From assembly GCA_964388455.1 (NCBI GenBank), contig CAYMAN010000005.1, forward strand, positions 27,607-91,606: a stretch of DNA of 64,000 bases, written 5' to 3'. Shown piece after piece: positions 23,814-33,655 of the stretch (its first letter is position 1; every line of letters starts with the position of its first letter). Origin of the DNA: JBBRWO01 sp964388455 (GTDB taxonomy: Bacteria; Actinomycetota; Coriobacteriia; Anaerosomatales; JAAXUF01). The notes below the pieces were generated by a model, which saw only the letters and a program-made list of their open reading frames with translations, did not search any database and was not told where the DNA came from. Position numbers and translations under genes: made by a program.

Positions 23814-25193
23814 ATGCCACGCACCGCGATCGCCTGGTTCCGGCGCGACCTGCGACTCGCCGATAACCCCGCGCTGACCTACGCCATCGAGCATGCGGAC
23901 ACGGTCGTACCGGTGCATGTCGCCGACGACCCCGCAGCACCGTTCGCTCCCGGCGCCGCATCGAGGGCGTGGCTGGAGGGCTCGCTAGCTGCCCTTGGCG
24001 AGTCGCTGATGGCGCGTGGCGCGGACCTCTCTCGCCTCGACGGTCCTGCGGTCAGCACGCTGCCGGAGTTCGCCGCGGCGTGCGGCGCGCAACTCGTGAC
24101 CTGCACACGCGACTGGTCCCCCGCCGCCGTGGCCGAGGAGGACGATGTCCGCAGTGCGCTCGCGTCAGCGGGAATCGAGCTGTTCGTGGCCGAGAGCCAA
24201 CTCCTCGTGGAACCAGACCGCGTGCGCACCGGAGGCGGAACGCCGTACTCGGTGTTCACGCCGTACTCGCATGCGTGGGCCGCTGCATGGCGCCCGAGCG
24301 AGCCTTTACCCGCGCCGGCGCGAGTCCCTGGTATGGCCCCCTCGAGCGCTGGAGTGCCGCACTCCTCGTGCGGCCTCGTGTTGGACGGCGCGTCCCCGAC
24401 CCCAGGCGATCTCACTGCGTGGTGGACACCGGGTGAGCTAGGCGCCCAGCAGCGACTCGCGGCGTTCTCGGCGGTGTGCGTGGGCGACTACGATCGTGAT
24501 CGCGACCTGCCGGCCGTCTCCGGCACCAGCGAGCTCTCGGCGCACCTCGCGTTTGGCGAGCTGTCTCCTCGGCAGGTCGTGGCGGCGGTGCTCGCGAAAT
24601 CCGAGGAGTCGGTGGCGTGGGCGTTCATTCGGCAGCTTGCGTGGCGGGAGTTCAGTTACCACGTTCTGCATGCGCATCCCAAGACCCAGAGCGAGCCGCT
24701 GAGGCCGCAGTACGCCGCGTTCCCGTGGCGTGACGACGCACGCGGTACGGCCGCATGGCTCGACGGTCGCACTGGGTTTGCGCTGGTGGACGCGGGGATG
24801 CGCCAACTCGCCGCAACGGGCTGGATGCACAATCGCGTGCGCTTGGTCGTGGCGTCATTCCTGGTCAAGGACCTGCTGGTGCCGTGGCAGACCGGCGAAG
24901 CCGCGTTTCGCGAGCGGCTGGTCGACTACGACCCGGCGGCCAACGCGTTCAACTGGCAGTGGGTCGCCGGATCCGGAGCCGACGCGGCACCGTACTTCCG
25001 CGTCTTCAACCCGGCGACGCAGGCCAAGCGGTTCGATCCGCTCGGCGAGTATGTGCGTCGATGGGTGCCCGAGTACGGCACGCCGGAATACCCTGCGCCG
25101 ATCGTCGACCACGCCGAAGCGCGGACCCGTGCACTCGCAGCGCTTGCCGCAATGAGCTCGGCCGCCGCAACGCAGCTCGGGGCCACTACTTAG
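23814..25193 (+). CDS. phr: Deoxyribodipyrimidine photolyase
   Basis: A 459-aa light-driven DNA repair flavoprotein of the class I photolyase/cryptochrome family. The N-terminal antenna domain begins RTAIAWFRRDLRLADNPAL. The C-terminal FAD domain shows FIRQLAWREFSYHVLHAHP, GFALVDAGMRQLAATGWMHN, RLVVASFLVKDLLVPW and YDPAANAFNWQWVAGSG. The ATG at 23814 (MPRTAIAW) matches the family N-terminus; in-frame upstream codons are not family-like. Its TAG stop overlaps the convergent lipoprotein gene. A cyclobutane-dimer photolyase is most likely, though cryptochrome-like function cannot be excluded. Confidence 0.93.
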   Translation: MPRTAIAWFRRDLRLADNPALTYAIEHADTVVPVHVADDPAAPFAPGAASRAWLEGSLAALGESLMARGADLSRLDGPAVSTLPEFAAACGAQLVTCTRDWSPAAVAEEDDVRSALASAGIELFVAESQLLVEPDRVRTGGGTPYSVFTPYSHAWAAAWRPSEPLPAPARVPGMAPSSAGVPHSSCGLVLDGASPTPGDLTAWWTPGELGAQQRLAAFSAVCVGDYDRDRDLPAVSGTSELSAHLAFGELSPRQVVAAVLAKSEESVAWAFIRQLAWREFSYHVLHAHPKTQSEPLRPQYAAFPWRDDARGTAAWLDGRTGFALVDAGMRQLAATGWMHNRVRLVVASFLVKDLLVPWQTGEAAFRERLVDYDPAANAFNWQWVAGSGADAAPYFRVFNPATQAKRFDPLGEYVRRWVPEYGTPEYPAPIVDHAEARTRALAALAAMSSAAATQLGATT

Positions 25194-25662
25194 GAGTCAC
25201 GACCACGCTGACTTGGGTCGTCGAAGTGTCCGTCGACCTGGTGAGGGTGAACAGCGCGTCGAACTGCTTCACGGTTGCTGCGAGAATCGCGACCTTCTCG
25301 GTGTCTGTGCTGGCATCGGTCGCCTCGGTGGTCCAGCCCGACTTCTCGAGCCCGACACCGAAGCCCTTCACGACCGCATCGAACTCGTCGTCTGTGGTGA
25401 AGGTGGCGTTCCAGCTGATGCCGGTAGGAGCGCGCGTGGTACTGGACGTTGTGACCGTGGAGCCCGGCCACAACGGAAGCGACTCGGGTCGACCCTCGAC
25501 CAGCTGCTCGCCGGCCAATGTCGCCTCGACGCTCGCGACTTGCGGAGCCAGCGTGACGACCGCAGGCGCGGGCGTGAACTTCTCCTTGAGCGTCCCGCAT
25601 CCTGACGCCGACAAGCCGACAGCCACCAGGACCGCCACATACACAAGTCTCAAACCGCGCAT
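25186..25662 (-). CDS. Putative lipoprotein of unknown function
   Basis: A 158-aa exported protein with a lipobox LSASGC (Cys22) after a hydrophobic stretch. The mature part shows TTSSTTRAPTGISWNATF and a predicted alpha/beta fold (DDEFDAVVKGFGVGLEKSGW), ending in a Thr/Ser-rich beta region, TLTRSTDTSTTQVSVVV. No catalytic motif is recognised. The ATG at 25660-25662 has AAAGGGAG 4 bp upstream; in-frame codons further upstream run through the selC gene and are excluded. The 3' end overlaps the photolyase stop by 8 bp. Confidence 0.8.
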   Translation of the reverse strand: MRGLRLVYVAVLVAVGLSASGCGTLKEKFTPAPAVVTLAPQVASVEATLAGEQLVEGRPESLPLWPGSTVTTSSTTRAPTGISWNATFTTDDEFDAVVKGFGVGLEKSGWTTEATDASTDTEKVAILAATVKQFDALFTLTRSTDTSTTQVSVVVTPK

Positions 25663-25728
25663 CGAACTCCCTTTCGTCCCACTCCAGCCGAGAAGCCACC
25701 CGCATCGTGACGGCTCCGGTGACACAAG

Positions 25729-25755
25729 CGCCCCGCCGAGAACCCCGGCGGGACG
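25729..25755 (-). terminator. Hairpin terminator of selC
   Basis: On the minus strand CGTCCCGCCG, loop GGGTTCT, CGGCGGGGCG makes a 10-bp stem (one G-T pair) 14 bp past the tRNA 3' end, followed by CTTGTGT. Position and strength fit a terminator for the single-gene selC unit, although the T-tract is poor. Confidence 0.7.
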
Positions 25756-25769
25756 CTGATTCCGCGCAA

Positions 25770-25866
25770 TGGCGGAAGCGTGTGCGAATCGAACACACCC
25801 GGGAGGCTCTTCACCCCCCACACTGGTTTTGAAGACCAGGGGCCCCACCAGGAACCATCCGCCTCC
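25770..25866 (-). tRNA. selC: tRNA-Sec (anticodon UCA)
   Basis: A 97-nt tRNA with all marks of bacterial tRNA-Sec. The anticodon arm is CTGGT-CTTCAAA-ACCAG (anticodon TCA), the D-stem has six pairs (GGTTCC/GGGGCC), the variable arm is long (GGGGGT with GCCTCC), the T-arm is GTGTG-TTCGATT-CGCAC, the discriminator base is G and CCA is encoded. The acceptor pairs GGAGGCG with CGCTTCC. It reads UGA as selenocysteine with SelB. It stands alone, 4.4 kb from selB, with its own promoter and terminator. Confidence 0.95.
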
Positions 25867-25875
25867 ATCTGGGGC

Positions 25876-25904
25876 ATTGTCCCGACGCGGATAGGCCCTG
25901 TCAA
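25876..25904 (-). promoter_or_regulatory. Consensus-like promoter of selC
   Basis: On the minus strand a perfect -35 TTGACA (25899-25904), a 17-bp spacer and -10 GACAAT (25876-25881). Transcription would begin within a few bases of the mature tRNA 5' end at 25866. This is one of only two consensus TTGACA-N17 promoters noticed in the window. Confidence 0.75.
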
Positions 25905-26024
25905 ACGCCGGCTGACTGATGTCGCCGTATGAGGATGTTCTCATCACGCTCTCATGCGCCCTTCACGACCGTTGTCGATTCTAGGTATAGGCACTTCTCC
26001 CGCACCCGGCAGACAGGCGAGACG

Positions 26025-27518
26025 ATGGCGCAGGCAAAGGCGTGGATCGCGAGGAATCGGTTCTTCGCGATCTTGGGCGGCCTGGCACTGGCGATGGTCC
26101 TCGGCGCCGCGTTCGTCGGTGTGGCCGGCGCGACCAGCTCGCCTTCCTTCTGTCGCGCCGCGTGTCATGAGATGAGGCCGTACCACGACGCTTGGGCCAC
26201 CGGCCCACACAAAGGCATCTCCTGTATCGAGTGTCACGTCGATCCCGGTGCCGTCGCTCAGCTCAAACACAAGGTGGTCGCCCTCGGCGAAGTCGCCACC
26301 CACTTTCGCGGCGACACGTCGTTCCCACGCGAGGTGCAGGCCGAGGTTCCCAGTGAACGATGCGTCCGTTGCCACTCCAAGATCTCGATCGTCAGCACCG
26401 GGTTCGATCATGCCGTCCACGCCAGGCGCGGCCCCTGTACGCAGTGCCATGCGGATGCAGGCCACAAGGTCACCATCACCGCGCTGAAGGCTGCCGGCTA
26501 CTACAGCGGGTTCACAGGCACCGGCGCGTCAGCCGAGAGCACCACCGCGATCGTCGATCGTGGCCGGGCCGACCTTCCCGGCCACGTGAGCATCTCGTGC
26601 TCGCGCTGCCACGTGATGTCGGCAAACACGTGCTCGGGATGCCATAAACCCAAGCACCCCGCCCGCGGCGAATGCGGCACCTGTCACGCGACAGGCGCGG
26701 AGTTCATCTTCACGCACCCCGTTGACCGACCCGACTGCAAGTCCTGCCACACTCCCAAGCCCACGCACACGAAGTCTTCTTCCCCGACGACCCGGTGCGT
26801 GACCTGTCACAAGCAGCCGGGCGTCAAGTGGTCGTTCACGCACCCTTCGAAGACCTCCGATTGTGAGTCGTGCCACGCCCGTCCCGCCAAGCACCGCGCC
26901 GGTACCTGCACTCAGTGTCACGCGGCCGGCGGCAGCTGGAAGTTCAAGCATCCCGCCGCAAAGTCAGACTGCCAGTCCTGCCACAACAGGCCGTCCGGCC
27001 ACAGATCCGGCTCGTGCACGACGTGCCACTCCGTCGGCTCCTCTTGGGCATTCAGGCACCCGAGCAACGGTTCCTCCTGCGCGACATGTCACAACCGCCC
27101 GTCCGGTCACCGCTCAGGTTCGTGCACCTCGTGTCACTCGACCGGCTCTCGATGGAGCTTCAGGCACCCTGGCAACGGCGTATCGTGCTCGTCATGTCAC
27201 AACCGTCCCTCTGGTCACAAGTCCGGATCGTGCAGCACGTGTCACTCCGTCGGCAAGCGCTGGACCTTCAGGCACGGATCATCGAGCAAGTGTTCCTCGT
27301 GCCACCGGGCACCGTCGAAGCACTACGGCACAAGCTGCTCACGCTGCCACTCGCCGAGCAGATCGTGGAAGAGCGCATCGTTCCGTCACCCAGGCATACC
27401 GGGCGGAGAGCACCGCTACACCTCGTTCTCCTGTGTGAAGTGCCACCCCGGTGACGGTCGCGGCCCTGGTCACTACTGCAGCTGCCACGGCAACACGTCT
27501 GGTCCCGACGACGATTAG
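26025..27518 (+). CDS. Multiheme c-type cytochrome with 19 CXXCH motifs
   Basis: A 497-aa membrane-anchored cytochrome. Residues ~8-37 are a basic start plus hydrophobic anchor (FFAILGGLALAMVLGAAFVG), as in NapC/NrfH-type quinol-facing cytochromes. The first heme-like site is FCRAACHEM (CX3CH, followed by the HxM pattern seen at NrfH heme 1), then CIECH and 18 further CXXCH motifs to the end, where YCSCHG (CXCH) is a possible odd site. From about residue 200 the hemes occur in short repeats alternating SCxxCHNRPSGH and SCxxCHSxGxxW with FRHP. Such proteins carry electrons across the periplasm or wall. ATG at 26025 chosen before the anchor; the ribosome site is weak. Confidence 0.92.
   Translation: MAQAKAWIARNRFFAILGGLALAMVLGAAFVGVAGATSSPSFCRAACHEMRPYHDAWATGPHKGISCIECHVDPGAVAQLKHKVVALGEVATHFRGDTSFPREVQAEVPSERCVRCHSKISIVSTGFDHAVHARRGPCTQCHADAGHKVTITALKAAGYYSGFTGTGASAESTTAIVDRGRADLPGHVSISCSRCHVMSANTCSGCHKPKHPARGECGTCHATGAEFIFTHPVDRPDCKSCHTPKPTHTKSSSPTTRCVTCHKQPGVKWSFTHPSKTSDCESCHARPAKHRAGTCTQCHAAGGSWKFKHPAAKSDCQSCHNRPSGHRSGSCTTCHSVGSSWAFRHPSNGSSCATCHNRPSGHRSGSCTSCHSTGSRWSFRHPGNGVSCSSCHNRPSGHKSGSCSTCHSVGKRWTFRHGSSSKCSSCHRAPSKHYGTSCSRCHSPSRSWKSASFRHPGIPGGEHRYTSFSCVKCHPGDGRGPGHYCSCHGNTSGPDDD
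26935..27270 (+). repeat. Tandem in-frame heme-module repeats
   Basis: Three to four copies of a ~34-residue (about 102-bp) module, each with two CXXCH motifs, the linker NRPSGHRSGS or NRPSGHKSGS, and an aromatic W-x-FRHP turn. Near-identity of the linkers at DNA level (gtccggtcac-type) suggests expansion by unequal crossing over. Confidence 0.75.
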
Positions 27519-27645
27519 CCACACGGAACATCGCCCGCCGCTGAGCGGACAAGCCCCGGCACCGGCCCCGACACCGCGGTGCACCCTCAGCCCCAGACGA
27601 TGGTCCAGCACGAGAATAGGGCACAATGTAGGTGTGGACATTTGA

Positions 27646-28179
27646 TTGAGTGAAAGCGATACAGCAGTGAACAGAGTACTTCGCACAGCACTCGTATCCG
27701 CATCCGTTCTCCTGTCGGGAACGGTCGCTTTCGCCGTTGCGGCCGCCATCGCCCCTCCCGGTGTCGACGGCGTCGACGTGGTCGTCACCAATCGGCCGGT
27801 CCTGTCCTTAGCTGCAGCCGCGACGCCACGTCCCGCGACCACGACCTTTGCCACAGCCACGCCAGTGGACCGCTCTGAGAAGCGGGCGGGAACGACCATG
27901 ACTGCCCCGCGGAGCAAGACCGTCGTCACCGGTGGCGATTCTGGGACTCGGCCCATCGGCGCTGTAGCTCCTACCGTAAAGCCCAGACCGCCGGTCAGCA
28001 CGGTCGTCGAAACCGAATCCGACCGCGAGGTCGTGACTCCGCCGGTTCGAGATGATGACCATGACGAACCGGACGACGACGATGATGATGAGCGCCCGAG
28101 CGACTCGTCCCCTTCAGTCGATACCGAGAACGAGGCGCGAGAGGACATCTCGCGCCCGTCCGGCACCAAGGGGGACTGA
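27646..28179 (+). CDS. Secreted or membrane-anchored low-complexity protein with acidic C-terminus
   Basis: A ~177-aa protein of unknown function with one N-terminal hydrophobic segment (RVLRTALVSASVLLSGTV). A Thr/Pro/Ala-rich linker follows, then an Asp-rich stretch near residue 140 (DDDHDEPDDDDDDERP). The Asp-rich part could bind calcium or other cations. The stop lies 2 bp before the response regulator start, so it is probably cotranscribed with the two-component genes and could take part in their sensing. The TTG at 27646 or the GTG at 27667 could be the start. Confidence 0.6.
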   Translation: MSESDTAVNRVLRTALVSASVLLSGTVAFAVAAAIAPPGVDGVDVVVTNRPVLSLAAAATPRPATTTFATATPVDRSEKRAGTTMTAPRSKTVVTGGDSGTRPIGAVAPTVKPRPPVSTVVETESDREVVTPPVRDDDHDEPDDDDDDERPSDSSPSVDTENEAREDISRPSGTKGD

Positions 28180-28181
28180 CC

Positions 28182-28850
28182 GTGCGTATCCTGGTCGTCG
28201 AAGACGAGGACTCGATCGCCTCGTTCGTGGTGAAAGGTCTCTCGGCGGAGGGACACACGGTCGAGCGCGCCGACACGGCCGCAGAAGGTGCAGCGCTCGG
28301 GATGACCTACGATTTCGACCTGGTGCTGCTCGACCTCATGCTTCCCGACGGCAGCGGCATGGACGTTCTCAGGCGCATCCGTACCGAGAAGCCCGAACTA
28401 CCGATCATCGTCGTCAGCGCGCTGGGTGAGATCGACGATAAGGTCAACCTGCTCGATGCCGGCGCAGACGACTACCTCGTCAAGCCGTTCGCATTCGCCG
28501 AGCTGGCCGCACGCGTGCGAGCAGCCGGAAGACAGGGCGCGGCCTCATCGCACACCTTGTGCGTCGGAGATCTGATGCTGGACACGAGAACTCGGGTTGC
28601 CAAGCGCGGCGACGACATCGCAGCAGACCTGCCCAGCAGGGAGTTCGCACTGCTCGAGTACCTCATGCGCCATGCCGGCCACATACTCACTCGCCAGCAG
28701 CTGCTCGACGCTGTGTGGGGGATCGGCTTCGATGCCGGCAGTAACGTCGTGGACGTCTACGTCAGCTACCTGCGGCGCAAGCTCGATCGCACGAGCGAGG
28801 CCTCGGTGATCGAGACCGTACGCGGCGCGGGATACCGTGTCCGAGCGTAA
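28182..28850 (+). CDS. OmpR/PhoB-family response regulator
   Basis: A 222-aa regulator: receiver domain (residues 1-120) with VEDED acidic pocket, phosphoacceptor Asp51 in DLVLLDLMLPDG, and LVKPF lysine near 101; then a winged-helix DNA-binding domain (LPSREFALLEYLMRHAGHILTRQQLLDAVWG, VVDVYVSYLRRKLD, VRGAGYRVRA). GTG start. It overlaps the histidine kinase gene by 14 bp. Confidence 0.95.
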   Translation: MRILVVEDEDSIASFVVKGLSAEGHTVERADTAAEGAALGMTYDFDLVLLDLMLPDGSGMDVLRRIRTEKPELPIIVVSALGEIDDKVNLLDAGADDYLVKPFAFAELAARVRAAGRQGAASSHTLCVGDLMLDTRTRVAKRGDDIAADLPSREFALLEYLMRHAGHILTRQQLLDAVWGIGFDAGSNVVDVYVSYLRRKLDRTSEASVIETVRGAGYRVRA

Positions 28851-30249
28851 GCGGAAGTTCCTCTCGGCAAGCGGACGCGTCGTCGCTGCGATGACCACGC
28901 TCTTGGCTGTGGCCGTGATCGCGTTGTGTGTGCTCGCCTACTTCATCACCCTGCGAAATCTGTCCGCCGACGTCGACCGAGCGCTTGCACGCGAGGCGTC
29001 CGCGTACTCCGCCGCGGTGCGCAGCGCACCCGCAAGTGAGGCTCTGGTCACGGCCACACGCGAGTATCTGCAGGGTCGCGAGACGGCCACGTCCGGCTTC
29101 AGCCCGGTGCTGCTCCTATCGTTGGAGAGCGGACGCGTGATCTCCAACTCCACACTCAAACTCGAGGCTGCGGCGGGCAACCTCGCACTCGTCACCCCTG
29201 TCGCCTCGCCCGGGTACGTCACCGTCACGCTAGGCGACGCCGAGTACCGCACACTCTCCGTACCGGTACTGAGCAGCAGCGGGGTCCGGCTCGGCACGTT
29301 TCAGGTCGCACTTTCCGCCGAGACGCCGCGAACCGTCGCTGCCGGCGTTGCGGCGTCGCTTGGTGCGGCGGGCTTCGTCGTATTGCTGCTGGGGGCGCTC
29401 GTCTCGGTCTGGGCGGCTCGCGGCGCACTGGCACCGCTCACGCAGATGGCGAGCGACGCAACTGCGATCACGCTTGCCAAGCCCGGCAACGGTATCGCGT
29501 ACAACGGACCCCGGGACGAGCTGGGCACGCTTGCCGAGGCGCTCAACGCCATGCTGGAGCGGCTCGAGCGCGCCTACGACGATCAGCGGCGTTTCGTTGC
29601 CGATGCCAGTCATGAGCTGCGCACACCGGTCGCGATCGTACGCGGCAACATCGAACTGCTTCGCAGCGGTCACAGCACCGAGCGGGACGCAGAGGAATCA
29701 CTCGCCATGATCGAGGCCGAAGCGATACGCATGAGCAAGCTGCTCGATGAGCTGCTCTCGCTCGCTCGTCTCGAAGGCGCTTCTCGACCGTTTCAGCCTC
29801 TCGAAGTGCGCACGTTACTCGAAGAAGTCGCCGCACGAGCCCACACGCTCGGCAATCGCGACATCACGCTCGACGGGCCGTGCGGGCTGTGGATCGAAGG
29901 CGACCCCGACCTGCTCGATCAGGCGCTGGTGAACCTCATGCGCAACGCCATCGCGCACACTCGGGACGGCGGCTCGATCGTACTGGCTTGCCGGGCGGTG
30001 TCCTCGGCGATCCGCATCACCATCACAGACGATGGACCAGGTGTCCCCGAGGCCGATCTTGGCCGCATCTTTGATCGCTTCTACCGCGCGCCAGGTAAGC
30101 GTCCGGCGCGTGGCGGCGGAGCGGGGCTCGGACTGGCGATCTCCAAGCGTCTCATCGAGATCCACGGCGGCACGCTCCACGCCGAGAACGCGCAGCCCAC
30201 CGGCGCACGCTTCATCATCGAGCTTCCCGTGATCGACGAGCCGACGTAG
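28837..30249 (+). CDS. Sensor histidine kinase
   Basis: A 470-aa kinase. Two membrane segments (about residues 16-37 and 172-197) flank a ~135-aa extracytoplasmic sensor; a HAMP-like linker follows (ALAPLTQMASDA). HisKA carries FVADASHELRTPVAIVRGN (phosphoacceptor His near 261). The ATPase domain has LVNLMRNAIAHT (N box), ITDDGPGVPEADL (G1), FDRFYRAPG and GGAGLGLAISKRL (G2). GTG start, overlapping the regulator gene. The signal is unknown; the upstream acidic exported protein and cytochrome suggest envelope or redox sensing, as inference only. Confidence 0.94.
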   Translation: MSERKRKFLSASGRVVAAMTTLLAVAVIALCVLAYFITLRNLSADVDRALAREASAYSAAVRSAPASEALVTATREYLQGRETATSGFSPVLLLSLESGRVISNSTLKLEAAAGNLALVTPVASPGYVTVTLGDAEYRTLSVPVLSSSGVRLGTFQVALSAETPRTVAAGVAASLGAAGFVVLLLGALVSVWAARGALAPLTQMASDATAITLAKPGNGIAYNGPRDELGTLAEALNAMLERLERAYDDQRRFVADASHELRTPVAIVRGNIELLRSGHSTERDAEESLAMIEAEAIRMSKLLDELLSLARLEGASRPFQPLEVRTLLEEVAARAHTLGNRDITLDGPCGLWIEGDPDLLDQALVNLMRNAIAHTRDGGSIVLACRAVSSAIRITITDDGPGVPEADLGRIFDRFYRAPGKRPARGGGAGLGLAISKRLIEIHGGTLHAENAQPTGARFIIELPVIDEPT

Positions 30250-30262
30250 AGCGCATCGACCA

Positions 30263-32173
<1,911 letters not shown>

Positions 32174-32180
32174 CCTGGCG

Positions 32181-33581
32181 CTACGCTCCCAGAATCTCGC
32201 CGAGACGCGCGACGACCGTGTCCGACTCGTCGGCACACAGCAGCGTGCGGGGGTCGATGAGGAGACGACCGTCCTTCACGCGCGCGATGATCGCCGGCTC
32301 CGCGCCGAGGCGCAGTCGCGACTCGAGATCTCCGACGCTCAGCGCGGCGGGTGCAACCGTCACGACGACGGTCGGGATCTCGGCCAGCGGCAGCGATCCG
32401 CCGCCGGCGCGCGCGATGTCGTCTACGCACTCGACCGTCGCCGCGCTTCCCACCGTCTCGCGAATGCGTGCGGCGAGCGCCTCGGCACGTACACGGACGT
32501 CGGCCTGAGGCTCGGTCAGCATTCGCAGCGTGGGGATGTCTTTGAGCGCGCGCTCCTCGTCGAGGTATGCACGCAACGTGGCCTCAAGCGCGGCGAGCGT
32601 CATCTTATCGAGCCGCACCGCACGCGCCATGGGGTGCTTCTTGAGCCTGGCGATGATCTCCCACCGGCCAACCAGGATGCCTGCCTGCGGTCCGCCCAGC
32701 AGCTTGTCGCCCGACGCCGATACCAGGTCCGCCCCGGCCGCGATCGACGCGCCCACCGTAGGCTCATCGGGCAGGCCGTACTTCGCGAGGTCCACGAGCA
32801 CACCCGAGCCCTGGTCCTCGAACACCGGCACACCCTGCGATGCGCCAAGCTTCACGAGGTCGGCAAGCGAGACCTCCTCGGTGAATCCGACCACGCGGTA
32901 GTTGCTCGAGTGAACCTTGAGCAGCAGCCCCGTGTTCGCCGTCATCGCGCGTTCATAGTCCGAGAGGTGCGTCTTGTTGGTGGCGCCGATCTCGACCATC
33001 GTCGCGCCGGACTCGCGCATGATGTCCGGGATGCGGAAGCTCCCGCCGATCTCGACGAGCTGACCGCGCGACACGATCGCTTCCTTGCCGCGCGACAATG
33101 CCGCGATGCCGAGCATGACGGCTGCGGCGTTGTTGTTGACGGCCATCGCCGCCTCGGCGCCGGTGAGTCGACACAGCAGCGACTCCACATGCGCATGACG
33201 GCTGCCGCGCTCACCGCTGTCGACGTCGTACTCCAGCGTCGAGTAGCTGGCGGCTACCTCCTGAACGGCGGCCGCGGCCTTCTCGGAGAGCACGCTGCGG
33301 CCGAGGTTGGTGTGCACGATGATGCCGGTGGCGTTGATGACCCGGCGCAGTGACGGCCGAGCAGCGAGTGCCGCGCGCGTCACGGCCTCGAGGGCGACGC
33401 TCGAAGCAGCGGGCTCGAACACCTCGCCGGCGAGCAGCCGTGCTCTGGCATCCTCGATCGCGCCGCGCACCGCGTCGAGAACGATCGCTCGTGGGTATAC
33501 CGCCAGCGCGTCGGACAGCTCGGGCGTCGCAAGGACGTCGTCGGTCTTGGGAAGCGTTCGGAGTAGCGCATTAGTATCCAT
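32181..33581 (-). CDS. selA: L-seryl-tRNA(Sec) selenium transferase SelA
   Basis: A 466-aa PLP enzyme that converts Ser-tRNA(Sec) to Sec-tRNA(Sec) using selenophosphate. Visible are INATGIIVHTNLGRSVLSEKA, GAEAAMAVNNNAAAVML, FEDQGSGVLVDLAKYGL and the PLP-lysine region VSASGDKLLGGPQAGILVG. The ATG at 33579-33581 (MDTNALLRTLP) matches the usual family length; an alternative ATG at 33654-33656 overlaps the YedF-like stop as TGATG and would add 25 non-family residues that include a GACGG/CCGTC hairpin. Part of a yedF-like/selA/selB unit. Confidence 0.95.
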   Translation of the reverse strand: MDTNALLRTLPKTDDVLATPELSDALAVYPRAIVLDAVRGAIEDARARLLAGEVFEPAASSVALEAVTRAALAARPSLRRVINATGIIVHTNLGRSVLSEKAAAAVQEVAASYSTLEYDVDSGERGSRHAHVESLLCRLTGAEAAMAVNNNAAAVMLGIAALSRGKEAIVSRGQLVEIGGSFRIPDIMRESGATMVEIGATNKTHLSDYERAMTANTGLLLKVHSSNYRVVGFTEEVSLADLVKLGASQGVPVFEDQGSGVLVDLAKYGLPDEPTVGASIAAGADLVSASGDKLLGGPQAGILVGRWEIIARLKKHPMARAVRLDKMTLAALEATLRAYLDEERALKDIPTLRMLTEPQADVRVRAEALAARIRETVGSAATVECVDDIARAGGGSLPLAEIPTVVVTVAPAALSVGDLESRLRLGAEPAIIARVKDGRLLIDPRTLLCADESDTVVARLGEILGA

Positions 33582-33655
33582 AGCTGGGATTCTACCCGAC
33601 CCGTGCGCCGCGTGATGCAGCGACGGCATTTCCGTCGTGTATGACTCGTTAGCCA

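Noticed and set aside
25663..25947. N-terminal extension of the lipoprotein gene
   Set aside because: It runs through the tRNA-Sec gene and its terminator; the internal ATG has a ribosome site and signal peptide.
26935..27270. Short regular repeats that might suggest a CRISPR array
   Set aside because: Period is ~102 bp, in frame, and encodes CXXCH heme modules; there are no spacers of uniform length and no cas genes.
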